From: Nostoc sp. 'Lobaria pulmonaria (5183) cyanobiont'
GTDB lineage: Bacteria; Cyanobacteriota; Cyanobacteriia; Cyanobacteriales; Nostocaceae
Reading direction: 5' to 3'
NCBI RefSeq assembly: GCF_002949795.1
Contig: NZ_CP026692.1
Location: forward strand, 6,060,545-6,124,544
Length of the DNA stretch: 64,000 bases
A program made the translations under genes and the position numbers. This document shows, one piece after another, positions 41,294 to 49,263 of this stretch (its first letter is position 1; every line of letters starts with the position of its first letter). Below the pieces are notes generated by a model. It ran no database searches, was not told where the DNA came from, and worked only from the letters and a program-made list of their open reading frames with translations.

Positions 41294-41595
41294 GTTCAAA
41301 ACCTTCCTAACTGAGGGCTGATATGGTAGTTATGTGAGGAGCAGCCTGGTTAAAGACGATACTTATAAGTAGAGAGTTTCCCACAATTTAGAGGAGACTT
41401 GATGGCTTTTAATTCTGCAAGTTCCTAATTTAATTCTAGAATTTTTACTTTTAATCCGTCACCTACCAGATTATGTAAATTATGGGGAATGGGTGCGAAA
41501 AGTTAAGAGTTAGGAGTTAGGAGTTGGGGAGAAGGGAGAATTATTGGACAAGTCTCTCCCTTCTCCCTCCTCTTCCTTATCTACCTTATCTCTTC

Positions 41596-41641
41596 TCCAT
41601 GCCCCATGCCCCATGCCCCATGCCCTATGCCCTATGCCCTA
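41596..41641. repeat. Heptamer array (CATGCCC/TATGCCC) forming the proS 3' end
   Basis: CCATGCCCCATGCCCCATGC then CCTATGCCCTATGCCCTATTG are tandem 7-mers. On the minus strand they encode the last residues of ProS (IGHRA) and its TAG stop (41625-41627). Confidence 0.9.
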
Positions 41642-43436
41642 TTGCTTCGGTAATCCACTGTTTAAGTGTTGTTGTCACTTCATCAATGACTATTTCTTGA
41701 GATTTACGGGTGGCTCTTTCTACAATTTCAACTTTGCCATTAGCGATCGCCCGCCCGGTTACAATTCTATAAGGTATGCCAATCAAGTCAGCATCTTTAA
41801 ATTTCACTCCAGCACGTTCATCGCGGTCATCTAGTAGGGTTTCAATTCCTGCTTGATTGAGTTCTGTGTAAAGTTTTTGGGCGATTTCGATTTGTTGAGC
41901 ATCCTTAATGTTAGGAATTGTGATGATCGCGTGATAGGGTGCGATCGCAACTGGCCAAATAATCCCATCTTTATCGTAAGATTGCTCTACAGCAGCTTGC
42001 GCTAGTCGTGATACACCTACGCCAAAACAACCCATAAATAGCGGCTTTTCTTCACCCTGTTCATTGGTATAAGTTGCTCCCATTGCTTGGGAATATTTAG
42101 TACCTAATTGGAAGATGTGACCTGCTTCAATTCCACGGGCGCTTTGTAAGGTTTGTTCTTGGTTATGGATGGCGCGATCGCCTGGTCTTGACTTACGTAT
42201 ATCTACTACTGTAGGCAATGTAAATTGCTCACCCCAATTAGCACCAACGACGTGATAGCCAGCTTCATTCGCACCTGTAACAAAGTTTTTTAAATCAACG
42301 GCTGTTTGATCTACCAAGCGCAAAAACTTGGGATGGATCTGCTTGTTGGCGGTAATATACTCATCTGCGATGTCTGGCGCAATGTAACCTAAAGGTAAAG
42401 ATTTAGCTGTCCATGCTTGCTGGGCTTCTATATTTGGTACATCCAAACTAATAATAGTTTTAGCACCATATTCAGAAGCTAATTTGGTCAATTCATTTTG
42501 CAATTTGACTTCATTAACTTCCTGATCGCCTCGGATGCTTACCAGAACTAACACCGTTAAACCATTATCATAAACTGTCTGATAAAGGACGTTTTTCACT
42601 AATTGAGTAGGAGAAGAGTTGAGAAGTTTACAGACCTTTTCAATGGTTTCTGTTCCAGGTGTATCCCGTTTTTCATAGGTTGTAAACCGTGAGGTTTCGG
42701 CGTCAATTGGTAAAGAAACAGCCTTTTCTACGTTAGCGGCGTATTTACCATCCTCAGTGTAGAGAACTTCATCTTCGCCAGCTTCTGCCAAAATCATAAA
42801 TTCTGTGGAACCAGAACCACCAATTGCACCCGAATCAGCCTCTACTGCCCGAAAAGCTAAACCAGAACGCCGTAGGATATTGCTGTAGGCTTTATACATA
42901 TCCTGGTAAGTTTCTTTGAGGCTGGCTTCATCGGCGTGGCAAGAGTAGCCGTCCTTCATGATAAATTCCCGTCCGCGCATTAAACCAAAGCGGGGACGAA
43001 TTTCATCACGGAATTTAGTTTGAATTTGGTAGAGATGCAGTGGTAATTGGCGATACGAGCGAATCATATCACGAGCGATCGCTGTGATTACTTCCTCATG
43101 AGTTGGGCCTAATCCTAATTGTTGCTCACGGCGGTCAATCAGGGAAAACATAATCCCCTCAGCTTTGGTGTAAGTGTCCCAGCGTCCCGATTCCTTCCAC
43201 AAATCAGCAGGTTGTAATTGTGGTAGAAGACATTCTTGTGCGCCTGTAGCGTTCATTTCTTCTCGCACAATCTGGGAAACTTTTTGCAGTACCCGCCACA
43301 TTAACGGGAGATAAGCATAGATACCACTACCGATGCGATGAATGTAACCTGCACGGAGTAATAATTTATGGCTGGGAATCTCAGCATCAGCCGGATCGTC
43401 ACGCAGTGTAACAAATAACATTTGTGAAAGTCGCAT
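41625..43436 (-). CDS. proS: Prolyl-tRNA synthetase
   Basis: This class II synthetase charges tRNA-Pro. It has 603 residues, the bacterial-type length. It contains class II motifs (GIYAYLPLMWRVLQK; RFGLMRGREFIMKDGYSCH as motif 2; MGCFGVGVSRLAQAAVEQ as motif 3). It also has the inserted editing (INS) domain, about 225-385, and the C-terminal anticodon-binding domain (ETLLDDRDERAGVKFKDADL). The final five residues are encoded by a heptamer repeat, so the C-terminus may be slightly changed from the ancestral form. Confidence 0.98.
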   Translation of the reverse strand: MRLSQMLFVTLRDDPADAEIPSHKLLLRAGYIHRIGSGIYAYLPLMWRVLQKVSQIVREEMNATGAQECLLPQLQPADLWKESGRWDTYTKAEGIMFSLIDRREQQLGLGPTHEEVITAIARDMIRSYRQLPLHLYQIQTKFRDEIRPRFGLMRGREFIMKDGYSCHADEASLKETYQDMYKAYSNILRRSGLAFRAVEADSGAIGGSGSTEFMILAEAGEDEVLYTEDGKYAANVEKAVSLPIDAETSRFTTYEKRDTPGTETIEKVCKLLNSSPTQLVKNVLYQTVYDNGLTVLVLVSIRGDQEVNEVKLQNELTKLASEYGAKTIISLDVPNIEAQQAWTAKSLPLGYIAPDIADEYITANKQIHPKFLRLVDQTAVDLKNFVTGANEAGYHVVGANWGEQFTLPTVVDIRKSRPGDRAIHNQEQTLQSARGIEAGHIFQLGTKYSQAMGATYTNEQGEEKPLFMGCFGVGVSRLAQAAVEQSYDKDGIIWPVAIAPYHAIITIPNIKDAQQIEIAQKLYTELNQAGIETLLDDRDERAGVKFKDADLIGIPYRIVTGRAIANGKVEIVERATRKSQEIVIDEVTTTLKQWITEAIGHRA

Positions 43437-43504
43437 CGTTTAATCCCTTTCCAGAATCTCTAATTTGTTTATAAACCACCTAGCGATTAGAAATCGCGCA
43501 CCAG

Positions 43505-43735
43505 ATGCTTCAAGTCGACACAGCCGGACGCCAGTCGTCTCAAGTCGGGAAACCCTTTCGGCAGTTCCTCCTGGGGGAAACCCCCTTGGCGCTAGCCTCT
43601 CCCTTTGGGAGAAGACCGGACTGCCGACCCTCCTACGTCGCTAACGCTGCGCTAACACCACGGCGCTGGCTCACCAACGCACTGGCTTGGCTACACAAAC
43701 TCTCTTTGCCTGTGCGGACTAAGAAGGCATCTTAG
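43505..43735. repeat. GC-rich mosaic of small dispersed repeats
   Basis: This stretch upstream of proS is clearly more GC-rich than its surroundings. It consists of short modules such as AGTCGGGAAACCC, GGCAGTTCCTCCTGGGGGAA, CTCTCCCTTTGGGAGAAGAC and GGCGCTGGCTCACCAACGCA. Several modules are inverted repeats (CTCCC-TTT-GGGAG; GGGGGAAACCCCC). The plus-strand frame through it has no protein character. It looks like several nested small dispersed repeats. Confidence 0.65.
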
Positions 43736-43785
43736 TTTTTTAACTTGCGTGGTGTGCGATCGGCATCTTACAGCCATTAAGATAT
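43714..43785 (+). repeat. Left copy of duplication flanking the Uma2 pseudogene
   Basis: GCGGACTAAGAAGGCATCTT then AGTTTTTTAA and, further on, GCATCTTACAGCCATTAAGA. The same order of blocks appears at 44505-44618 to the right of the Uma2 pseudogene. Confidence 0.7.
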
Positions 43786-43828
43786 GGCATGATATAATCT
43801 TTGCAACTATTTAATCTAGGTCTAGGTT

Positions 43829-44398
43829 ATGAGTCCTTTGACATTAAAACTAGACGCCGTTCACCTGAGTGACGAACAATTTTATCACTTATGTCAAAAT
43901 AACCGCGAATTGAAATTTGAACGCACTGCTAAGGGAGAATTAGTCATCATGTCTCCCGTTGGAGGTGAAAGCAGCAATCGAGAAGCAGATTTAATTATTG
44001 ATCTGGGAATCTGGAATCGGCAAACTTGTCTCGGATTTACCTTCAGTTCTTCTACTATATTCAAATTACCCAATGGTGCTGATCGTTCCCCAGATGCCGC
44101 TTGAATTCAACGAGAACGTTGGCAAGGACTTACACCTGAACAAAGACGCAAATTTCCCTCGATTGCACCCGATTTTGTCATTGAATTAAGGTCAGCAACA
44201 GATGATTTGGAAATGTTACGTTCCAAAATGCAAGAATATATAGATGCAGGGGTGCAATTGACATGGTTAATTAACCCCCAACATCAGCAAGTAGAAATTT
44301 ATCGCCAAAAACAAGATACGGAAGTGCGAAATCTACCCACACAATTATCGGGTGAAGATGTATTGCCGGGATTTAGCTTAAGTCTTTCTTGTTATTAA
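43829..44398 (+). pseudogene. Uma2-family gene C, interrupted by one in-frame TGA
   Basis: A continuous 190-codon frame encodes a complete Uma2 protein except for TGA at 44102-44104 (codon 92). Before the stop it reads LTLKLDAVHLSDEQFYHLCQ to NGADRSPDAA. After it, in the same frame, it continues IQRERWQGLTPEQRRKFPSI, APDFVIELRSATDDLE and QLTWLINPQHQQVEIYR. Paralogues in this branch usually have tryptophan there (DAAW), so a TGG to TGA change is the simplest explanation. There is no frameshift, so the mutation appears recent. It is flanked by a pair of imperfect direct repeats (43714-43785 and 44505-44618). Confidence 0.88.
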
Positions 44399-44504
44399 GA
44401 TTTGTAAGTCCTATTAAACCTCCACTATCTGCTAACACTTTTCATTGCAGCAGAAAATACTTTATAAGTCTGCGTCAGTCTGCTTCATTAAAAAATCTAC
44501 GTAG

Positions 44505-44618
44505 GCGGACTAAGAAGGTATCCTAGTTTTCTAAGCCGAGTAATGTGCCAAGCACAGCGCAATAGGGAGGTTTTACTTCGACTTCATTACTCAGGGCATA
44601 TTACAGCCGTTAGGATAT
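44505..44618 (+). repeat. Right copy of duplication flanking the Uma2 pseudogene
   Basis: GCGGACTAAGAAGGTATCCT then AGTTTTCTAA, an extra block of about 42 bases, then GCATATTACAGCCGTTAGGA. It corresponds block by block to 43714-43785. No gene is seen in the 277 bases between the pseudogene and the acyltransferase. Confidence 0.7.
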
Positions 44619-44675
44619 CTTAAAAGAAATAACTATCAGGCGATTAGAATCAGGGCATCTTTAGGAGAAGCTACT

Positions 44676-46067
44676 TTGGCAGATGTAATTTATCAAGCAC
44701 AAGCACCCTTAGAATTTATTCCTCCGGCGTTTAACCCTTTATTGCTACGAGGTGTCCATCTGTTGCTACCCAGTTGGATAAAATGGCAAACACCTATTAC
44801 CCAAATTGAAGCAGACAACGTAGAGGTTCTGGTGGATCTCTATCGCCAGTTTCAAGACGGTAAGATCCGTTTTATGCTGGCATTTCGCCATCCGAAAACA
44901 GACGATCCGTTTTGTTTGGGTTACTTGCTGTCTCAACTCGTGCCAAAAGTAGCGCGATCGCAAAATATAACACTACAACTTCCCATTCACGCTCATTTTA
45001 TCTACGATCGCGGCATTCCTCTGTGGGCAGGTTCCCATGTTGGCTGGATTGCTTCTCATTTAGGTGGGACTCCGATTCAGCGAGGTAAGGCTGACTGGAC
45101 GGGGTTACGTTCGGCGCGTGAGTTGTTTGCTAATGGGAAATTCCCGATGGCGGCTGCGCCAGAAGGTGCTACCAATGGTTTATCAGAGAATATTAGCCCC
45201 CTAGAACCTGGTATTGCCCAATTAGGCTTTTGGTGTGCTGAAGATTTGCAAAAAGCTGGAAGCGACCAACAGGTTCTAATTGTACCAGTTGGGATTAAAT
45301 ATAGTTACGTTGATGCTCCTTGGGATGCGATCGCTAACCTTTTAAATGAGTTGGAAGCGGCTAGTGGTTTACCTGTGAATGCAGCAGAAAATGCTTCTAT
45401 AGAATCGCTTTATCCCTGCTTGTTGACTTTGGCTGAACATTTACTTTCGCTGATGGAAAAATTTTACACGCGCTTTTATCATCTAAAGCTTACAGATGCC
45501 AAAACAGTAGGAAAAGAAATCGAAAATAGAAATGAAGCATTAGCTGTTCGTTTACAAGCGTTGTTGAATGCGGCGCTACTAATATCAGAACAGTATTTTG
45601 ATTTGCAGTCAAAAGGTACTTTGAGTGACCGATGTCGGCGAGTAGAACAAGCTGGGTGGAATTATATATTTAGAGAAGATTTTAAGGATGTAAAAGGGGT
45701 ATCTGCTGTAGAAAAAGCTTTAGGCGATCGCATTGCAGAAGAAGCGAATGCACGGATGTGGCACATGCGTTTAGTAGAAAGTTTTGTCGCTATTTCTGGT
45801 AATTATATTCGTGAAAACCCAACAGTAGAAAGGTTTGCTGAGACAACTTTAATTTTATGGCAAATGATTGCTAAAATCAAAGGTAATAAAACTGTGCAGC
45901 GTCCGCAATTGGGTAAACAAAAAGTAAAAATTACTGTGGGTGAACCCATATCTATTTCTGAGCATTACCCAGCATATAAGGAAAATCGTTTGGGTGCTAG
46001 ACAAGCTATTGCTGATGTGACGAATAATTTACAACACGCGTTGGAAGGATTGATTGGATTGGGATGA
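44676..46067 (+). CDS. PlsC-like acyltransferase (1-acylglycerol-3-phosphate acyltransferase family)
   Basis: The 463-residue protein resembles the glycerolipid acyltransferase superfamily. The catalytic HxxxxD is H-P-K-T-D-D in AFRHPKTDDPF (about residue 68). A substrate-binding motif appears as GGTPIQRGK and APEGATNG in place of the canonical FPEGT. A helical C-terminal half of about 230 residues is particular to cyanobacterial homologues. The start is TTG at 44676, eight bases after TTTAGGAGAAG, a strong ribosome-binding site. No ATG fits better. It acts on membrane lipids; the exact acyl acceptor is unknown. Confidence 0.8.
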   Translation: MADVIYQAQAPLEFIPPAFNPLLLRGVHLLLPSWIKWQTPITQIEADNVEVLVDLYRQFQDGKIRFMLAFRHPKTDDPFCLGYLLSQLVPKVARSQNITLQLPIHAHFIYDRGIPLWAGSHVGWIASHLGGTPIQRGKADWTGLRSARELFANGKFPMAAAPEGATNGLSENISPLEPGIAQLGFWCAEDLQKAGSDQQVLIVPVGIKYSYVDAPWDAIANLLNELEAASGLPVNAAENASIESLYPCLLTLAEHLLSLMEKFYTRFYHLKLTDAKTVGKEIENRNEALAVRLQALLNAALLISEQYFDLQSKGTLSDRCRRVEQAGWNYIFREDFKDVKGVSAVEKALGDRIAEEANARMWHMRLVESFVAISGNYIRENPTVERFAETTLILWQMIAKIKGNKTVQRPQLGKQKVKITVGEPISISEHYPAYKENRLGARQAIADVTNNLQHALEGLIGLG

Positions 46068-46258
46068 TGAGGCTCTTTCTCTCCCTCATCATTGCAGTCT
46101 ATAAATTATCTTGAACTGTTAATTGCCATCTGACTAGGTAGTTCTTTATAATCTATCAATCTGAAACATTGCTACTAAAAGTTTATACAACTTAATTGAC
46201 TACCATTGGATCTTATAAGGTAAAAGTCCGCATTAAATCGGCAGTCGAGGAAATTGCT

Positions 46259-46765
46259 ATGCTTTCTTCAGCTAAAAAAAATGATATGCCTACTAATTGG
46301 TCTTTTAACTGGTTGAATTTGTGGCAAAATACCGATTTTGAATGTCAAAACATCGTCAAACTTGTTTATAAGGGTAAAGTCTGGGGATTAGTGCGATATG
46401 GTCTTTATCCCTATCCTGGCTCTCCAAAGTTTTTAGAGATAGAACAGATAGAAGCTCACCCTACAAGTCGAGGAGAGGGGGCTGAACGCTTCATGGAACC
46501 AATCGGCAAATGGTTAATTTGGTATGCAACCAAGGTTGGATTGGAGTTGTGTCAAACAGAAACAGATGAACCGCTAGTTGTCCTGGTTGCTCTAAATACG
46601 GCTGTGTCCTATTATAGTAATAAGGTGCAGATGGAGTATCTGGGGGCTGTCACAATCGCTCCGGGAGAAGATGGATATGCTTTTAGATTCTTGCGGAAAG
46701 CAGCCGCATCCTTCTGTGATCAACAAGAAAGCTTAAGAGGAGTGCCAAAGTTATATGGCCAGTAA
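46259..46765 (+). CDS. GNAT-like N-acetyltransferase
   Basis: This protein of 168 residues from the ATG at 46259 follows CGAGGAAATTGCT. An upstream TTG at 46196 would add 21. The fold signals of a GNAT acetyltransferase are present: strand IVKLVYKGKVWGLVRYGLYP, strand FLEIEQIEAHPTSRGEGAER with an R-x-x-G-type acetyl-CoA loop, and the late ALNTAVSYYSNKVQMEYLGA, the usual yYxkxGFe region. The substrate is unknown. The next gene overlaps its end by 11 bases, so the two are co-translated. It sits in the accessory island beside Uma2 and nuclease genes. Confidence 0.7.
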   Translation: MLSSAKKNDMPTNWSFNWLNLWQNTDFECQNIVKLVYKGKVWGLVRYGLYPYPGSPKFLEIEQIEAHPTSRGEGAERFMEPIGKWLIWYATKVGLELCQTETDEPLVVLVALNTAVSYYSNKVQMEYLGAVTIAPGEDGYAFRFLRKAAASFCDQQESLRGVPKLYGQ

Positions 46766-47093
46766 TACAATAAAAGCCGGGTCAAAAGTTGTTATGACTC
46801 ACGCCCAAAGGCAAGCTTTCCTGAAAACGTCTTCTTTGGGACAACTATTCGGAGTAGCACATTTGCTACCTGAAGTCGAAGATTCAAAAAGCTACAACTA
46901 TGCTTTAAGTAATCAAGCAAAATTGGTAGATGTAGATATATCATTTTCTAGCAAACATAAGTTTCAGTATGAGATGTTAGAGCCTTACAGAAAAGGTCGT
47001 GGTAAATGGTTCAGAACTGTATCTTGGATGCATCTCTATCACTCAAAGCTTGAAAAAATTTCATCCCAAACAAAGACAATGGTAACAGTGTAA
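46755..47093 (+). CDS. Unknown small protein overlapping the acetyltransferase gene
   Basis: I do not recognise this 112-residue protein (MASNTIKAGSKVVMTHAQRQ to SSQTKTMVTV). It is basic, rich in Ser/Lys/Tyr, without membrane segments or cysteines. AFLKTSSLGQLFGVAHLLP suggests a helix near the N-terminus. Its ATG lies 11 bases inside the GNAT gene, an overlap typical of functionally linked pairs. A partner or antidote relationship to the acetyltransferase is a guess only. It ends just before a decayed Uma2 3' end and a strong terminator. Confidence 0.6.
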   Translation: MASNTIKAGSKVVMTHAQRQAFLKTSSLGQLFGVAHLLPEVEDSKSYNYALSNQAKLVDVDISFSSKHKFQYEMLEPYRKGRGKWFRTVSWMHLYHSKLEKISSQTKTMVTV

Positions 47094-47097
47094 GTAG

Positions 47098-47136
47098 TTA
47101 AAAAAACACTTTAGATAAATCTAGAAACAAATAATG
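47098..47136 (-). pseudogene. Leftover 3' end of a Uma2 gene
   Basis: On the minus strand this stretch reads H-Y-L-F-L-D-L-S-K-V-F-F-stop. The intact Uma2 gene at 47237-47812 ends P-D-L-F-L-D-L-S-K-V-F-P-G-stop. ACTTTAGATAAATC is shared exactly. Only the last dozen codons survive, cut off at the terminator hairpin at 47138. Confidence 0.7.
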
Positions 47137-47137
47137 T

Positions 47138-47175
47138 AAAGATTAAAGACGCCATTAATGGCGTCTTTAATCTTT
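47138..47175. terminator. Bidirectional terminator with ATTAAT-centred stem
   Basis: AAAGATTAAAGACGCCATT and AATGGCGTCTTTAATCTTT form a perfect 38-base palindrome with T/A runs at both ends. It separates the plus-strand acetyltransferase pair from the minus-strand Uma2 gene. It has the same core as the palindromes at 8421 and 37631. Confidence 0.9.
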
Positions 47176-47236
47176 TTGACCATTTTAACTTTTTATCCGA
47201 CAAACCATCAATCGAGTAATTCACCAATCTCATACA

Positions 47237-47812
47237 TTAACCTGGAAATACTTTAGATAAATCCAGAAATAAATCAGGAAAATATGGCAGACTAACTGAT
47301 TCATTTTGTAGAAAAATTAACTTACGACGATAACCAAATCTACCTTGTAAATCTTTATAAGGCTCGCTGTAAGATTCTAAGTAGTTATCTACTAAATTAA
47401 ATATCCAATAGTCGGAAATACCAGCTTCTGCATAAACAGATAGTTTTACATCTTGGTCATATTTCAAAGTGGAATTAGAAATTTCAATTACCAACAATAC
47501 ATCAGATGGGCTAGGATGAGCTTCTAAATAGTCATCAGGACGATTTCGTACAATGACTATATCGGGTTCTGGTTCGCTGTCATCAGGTATAATAATTGGT
47601 TCTTGTCCTCGAAGAATCGCATCTTCTACAACCAGCTTGAATAATTCCCGATATAAGCGGGTGCTGCAAACAGAATGCGGTGTACCTTTTGCTGCCATCT
47701 GGATTATTTCACCCTTAATTAGCTCAACTCGGTCATTCTCCTCAAAGAAGCCGAGTTCAGCTAGACGGTGATATTCAGCTATAGTAAAGCGTTTAGCAGT
47801 GGTAAGGCTCAT
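47237..47812 (-). CDS. Uma2-family protein, gene D
   Basis: This 191-residue Uma2 (DUF820) protein has RFTIAEYHRLAELGFFEENDRVELI, EPEPDIVIVRNRPDDY, DVLLVIEISNSTLKYDQDVK (core acidic site) and AGISDYWIFNLVDNYLESY. All family landmarks are present and uninterrupted, which makes it the best reference for the insertion seen in gene A. It ends LFLDLSKVFPG; a second copy of this end lies 100 bases beyond. It starts with ATG at 47812. Confidence 0.9.
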   Translation of the reverse strand: MSLTTAKRFTIAEYHRLAELGFFEENDRVELIKGEIIQMAAKGTPHSVCSTRLYRELFKLVVEDAILRGQEPIIIPDDSEPEPDIVIVRNRPDDYLEAHPSPSDVLLVIEISNSTLKYDQDVKLSVYAEAGISDYWIFNLVDNYLESYSEPYKDLQGRFGYRRKLIFLQNESVSLPYFPDLFLDLSKVFPG

Positions 47813-47869
47813 AACAACTACGAGAATGCAGAGTTGCTTTTATCTTAATATAGCTATAGCTGATTAAAG

Positions 47870-49024
47870 TTATGCGATGGAAGATGGTAAGGTGTCTAGG
47901 TCTTCTTTATCAGTTTCTGTAACTGTTTCTATACTTACACCCTTCCAAGGAAAATCAAAATATTGTTCCTGAACCGTTTTTAATTCCTTTATTGACTCTT
48001 GGAAAAATAATTTAATAGCAGATACGTGGTTTTCTTCAGATAAAAAGTCTTGTAAGCTTTTTCGATAAAATATACCTGACCATGCTGGCAAAACTTTTAA
48101 ATTACTAGGAGTCCATAGATTGGGTTTATCGTAAATTATTTTTTGCATAGATTCAATAATTTTTGGGCGTTGTCCAAACCTAGAAGAAACCTGCAAAAAT
48201 ATACCTAAATATGGATAATCAGTTAAATTACTTGGATTTAAACCGAAGTATCCAAGACCACACCATAAATCCCATGTGGAGGGAGAAAAGTGGGTGTAGA
48301 TAATATATCTCTCGTCCCATTTCCATTGAGTCCTACTTGCTGCACCTCTGATAACACCTCCAAAAGCTAACCTGAATTCGTGCTGTACTTCTTCACTGAG
48401 GGTTGATTCCATAAGATTGAGAGTTTTGTTAAAATTCACCATTGTCAATAAGTCAAGCGATGAAAATTGATTAGTGGTAGACATTCCATTTCTCCTCATG
48501 AACATTAATATTTCTTGGGCTAAGATATCAGTTGCGTATTGTTGTAATCGGGCATAAAATTGATGCCACCTCAATTGATAAAAACTTACTTTTGGCTCTA
48601 GATTAAATGCTGGAGTTTTAATTTCTTTTTTCGGGTCATAATCACGGGTGATGTAAATTAAAATTCGATGTCTGATATTTGGTAAATTACTCAAAATTTC
48701 AGCATATTTTTTTAAAGAATTATTTCCATCATTCGCGCCAATTTTGGATTCAATAAATATTACATCTGTGCTAAAACCATTTGACAGTTCAACCTCAATA
48801 TCAAGTCTGCTATCCTCTGTATGGTTTTCAAGTCCTTTGTGTTCTTGTTGAGTTGAAATCTTGATGCTGGAATAATTATCATCACTAATGATTGAGTGAT
48901 GTTTTAGCCAACCAATTAAAATATCATTATTTAGGGACAGAAAATAAGCAACAATCTCAGTAAAAAAATCTTCACGCGGTTTACTTGCTGAATGTAAGTT
49001 GAGTAAATTAGTAAACAAAGACAT
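47870..49024 (-). CDS. PD-(D/E)XK nuclease superfamily protein
   Basis: This 384-residue stand-alone protein has a restriction-endonuclease-like core near the N-terminus. EDFFTEIVAYFL (about 18-29) supplies a helix with a conserved acid. SRLDIEVEL gives D75, and DVIFIESKIGANDG gives E92-x-K94, the D-ExK triad. The C-terminal 250 residues have no domain I recognise (WDLWCGLGYFGLNPSN, FLQVSSRFGQRP). Related PD-(D/E)XK proteins often sit in defence or mobile regions, and this one lies in an accessory island. DNA is the likely substrate but this is inferred. There is no methyltransferase partner. Confidence 0.8.
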   Translation of the reverse strand: MSLFTNLLNLHSASKPREDFFTEIVAYFLSLNNDILIGWLKHHSIISDDNYSSIKISTQQEHKGLENHTEDSRLDIEVELSNGFSTDVIFIESKIGANDGNNSLKKYAEILSNLPNIRHRILIYITRDYDPKKEIKTPAFNLEPKVSFYQLRWHQFYARLQQYATDILAQEILMFMRRNGMSTTNQFSSLDLLTMVNFNKTLNLMESTLSEEVQHEFRLAFGGVIRGAASRTQWKWDERYIIYTHFSPSTWDLWCGLGYFGLNPSNLTDYPYLGIFLQVSSRFGQRPKIIESMQKIIYDKPNLWTPSNLKVLPAWSGIFYRKSLQDFLSEENHVSAIKLFFQESIKELKTVQEQYFDFPWKGVSIETVTETDKEDLDTLPSSIA

Positions 49025-49203
49025 TTATTTTTAAGTATTTAAAGTAATCTAAAAAAGTTATACACACTAAGCTTGTAGTCGTGCTTGAACAAGGCTACAC
49101 AAAAGTTTTATAAGTTATGTTTGTATTCGATATTACTAGCGTTGCAGCAGTTATAACTTAGCCGCTCGCAGTTTGACAAGGGTGCTAAACGATACAAAAA
49201 AAA

Positions 49204-49226
49204 TAGGGGTAAAATTTTTACCCCTA
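49204..49226 (-). terminator. Rho-independent terminator
   Basis: TAGGGGTAAA and TTTACCCCTA form a perfect stem. Read on the minus strand it is followed by eight Ts. It lies 38 bases beyond the stop of the 2Fe-2S protein gene. Confidence 0.85.
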
Positions 49227-49263
49227 CAAATTTATGTATTATTTTAAGAATAGCTAGAGAAGT

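Noticed and set aside
43505..43735. 76-codon plus-strand frame in the GC-rich mosaic
   Set aside because: The sequence is a patchwork of inverted repeat modules; the frame is open only because GC-rich DNA has few stops.
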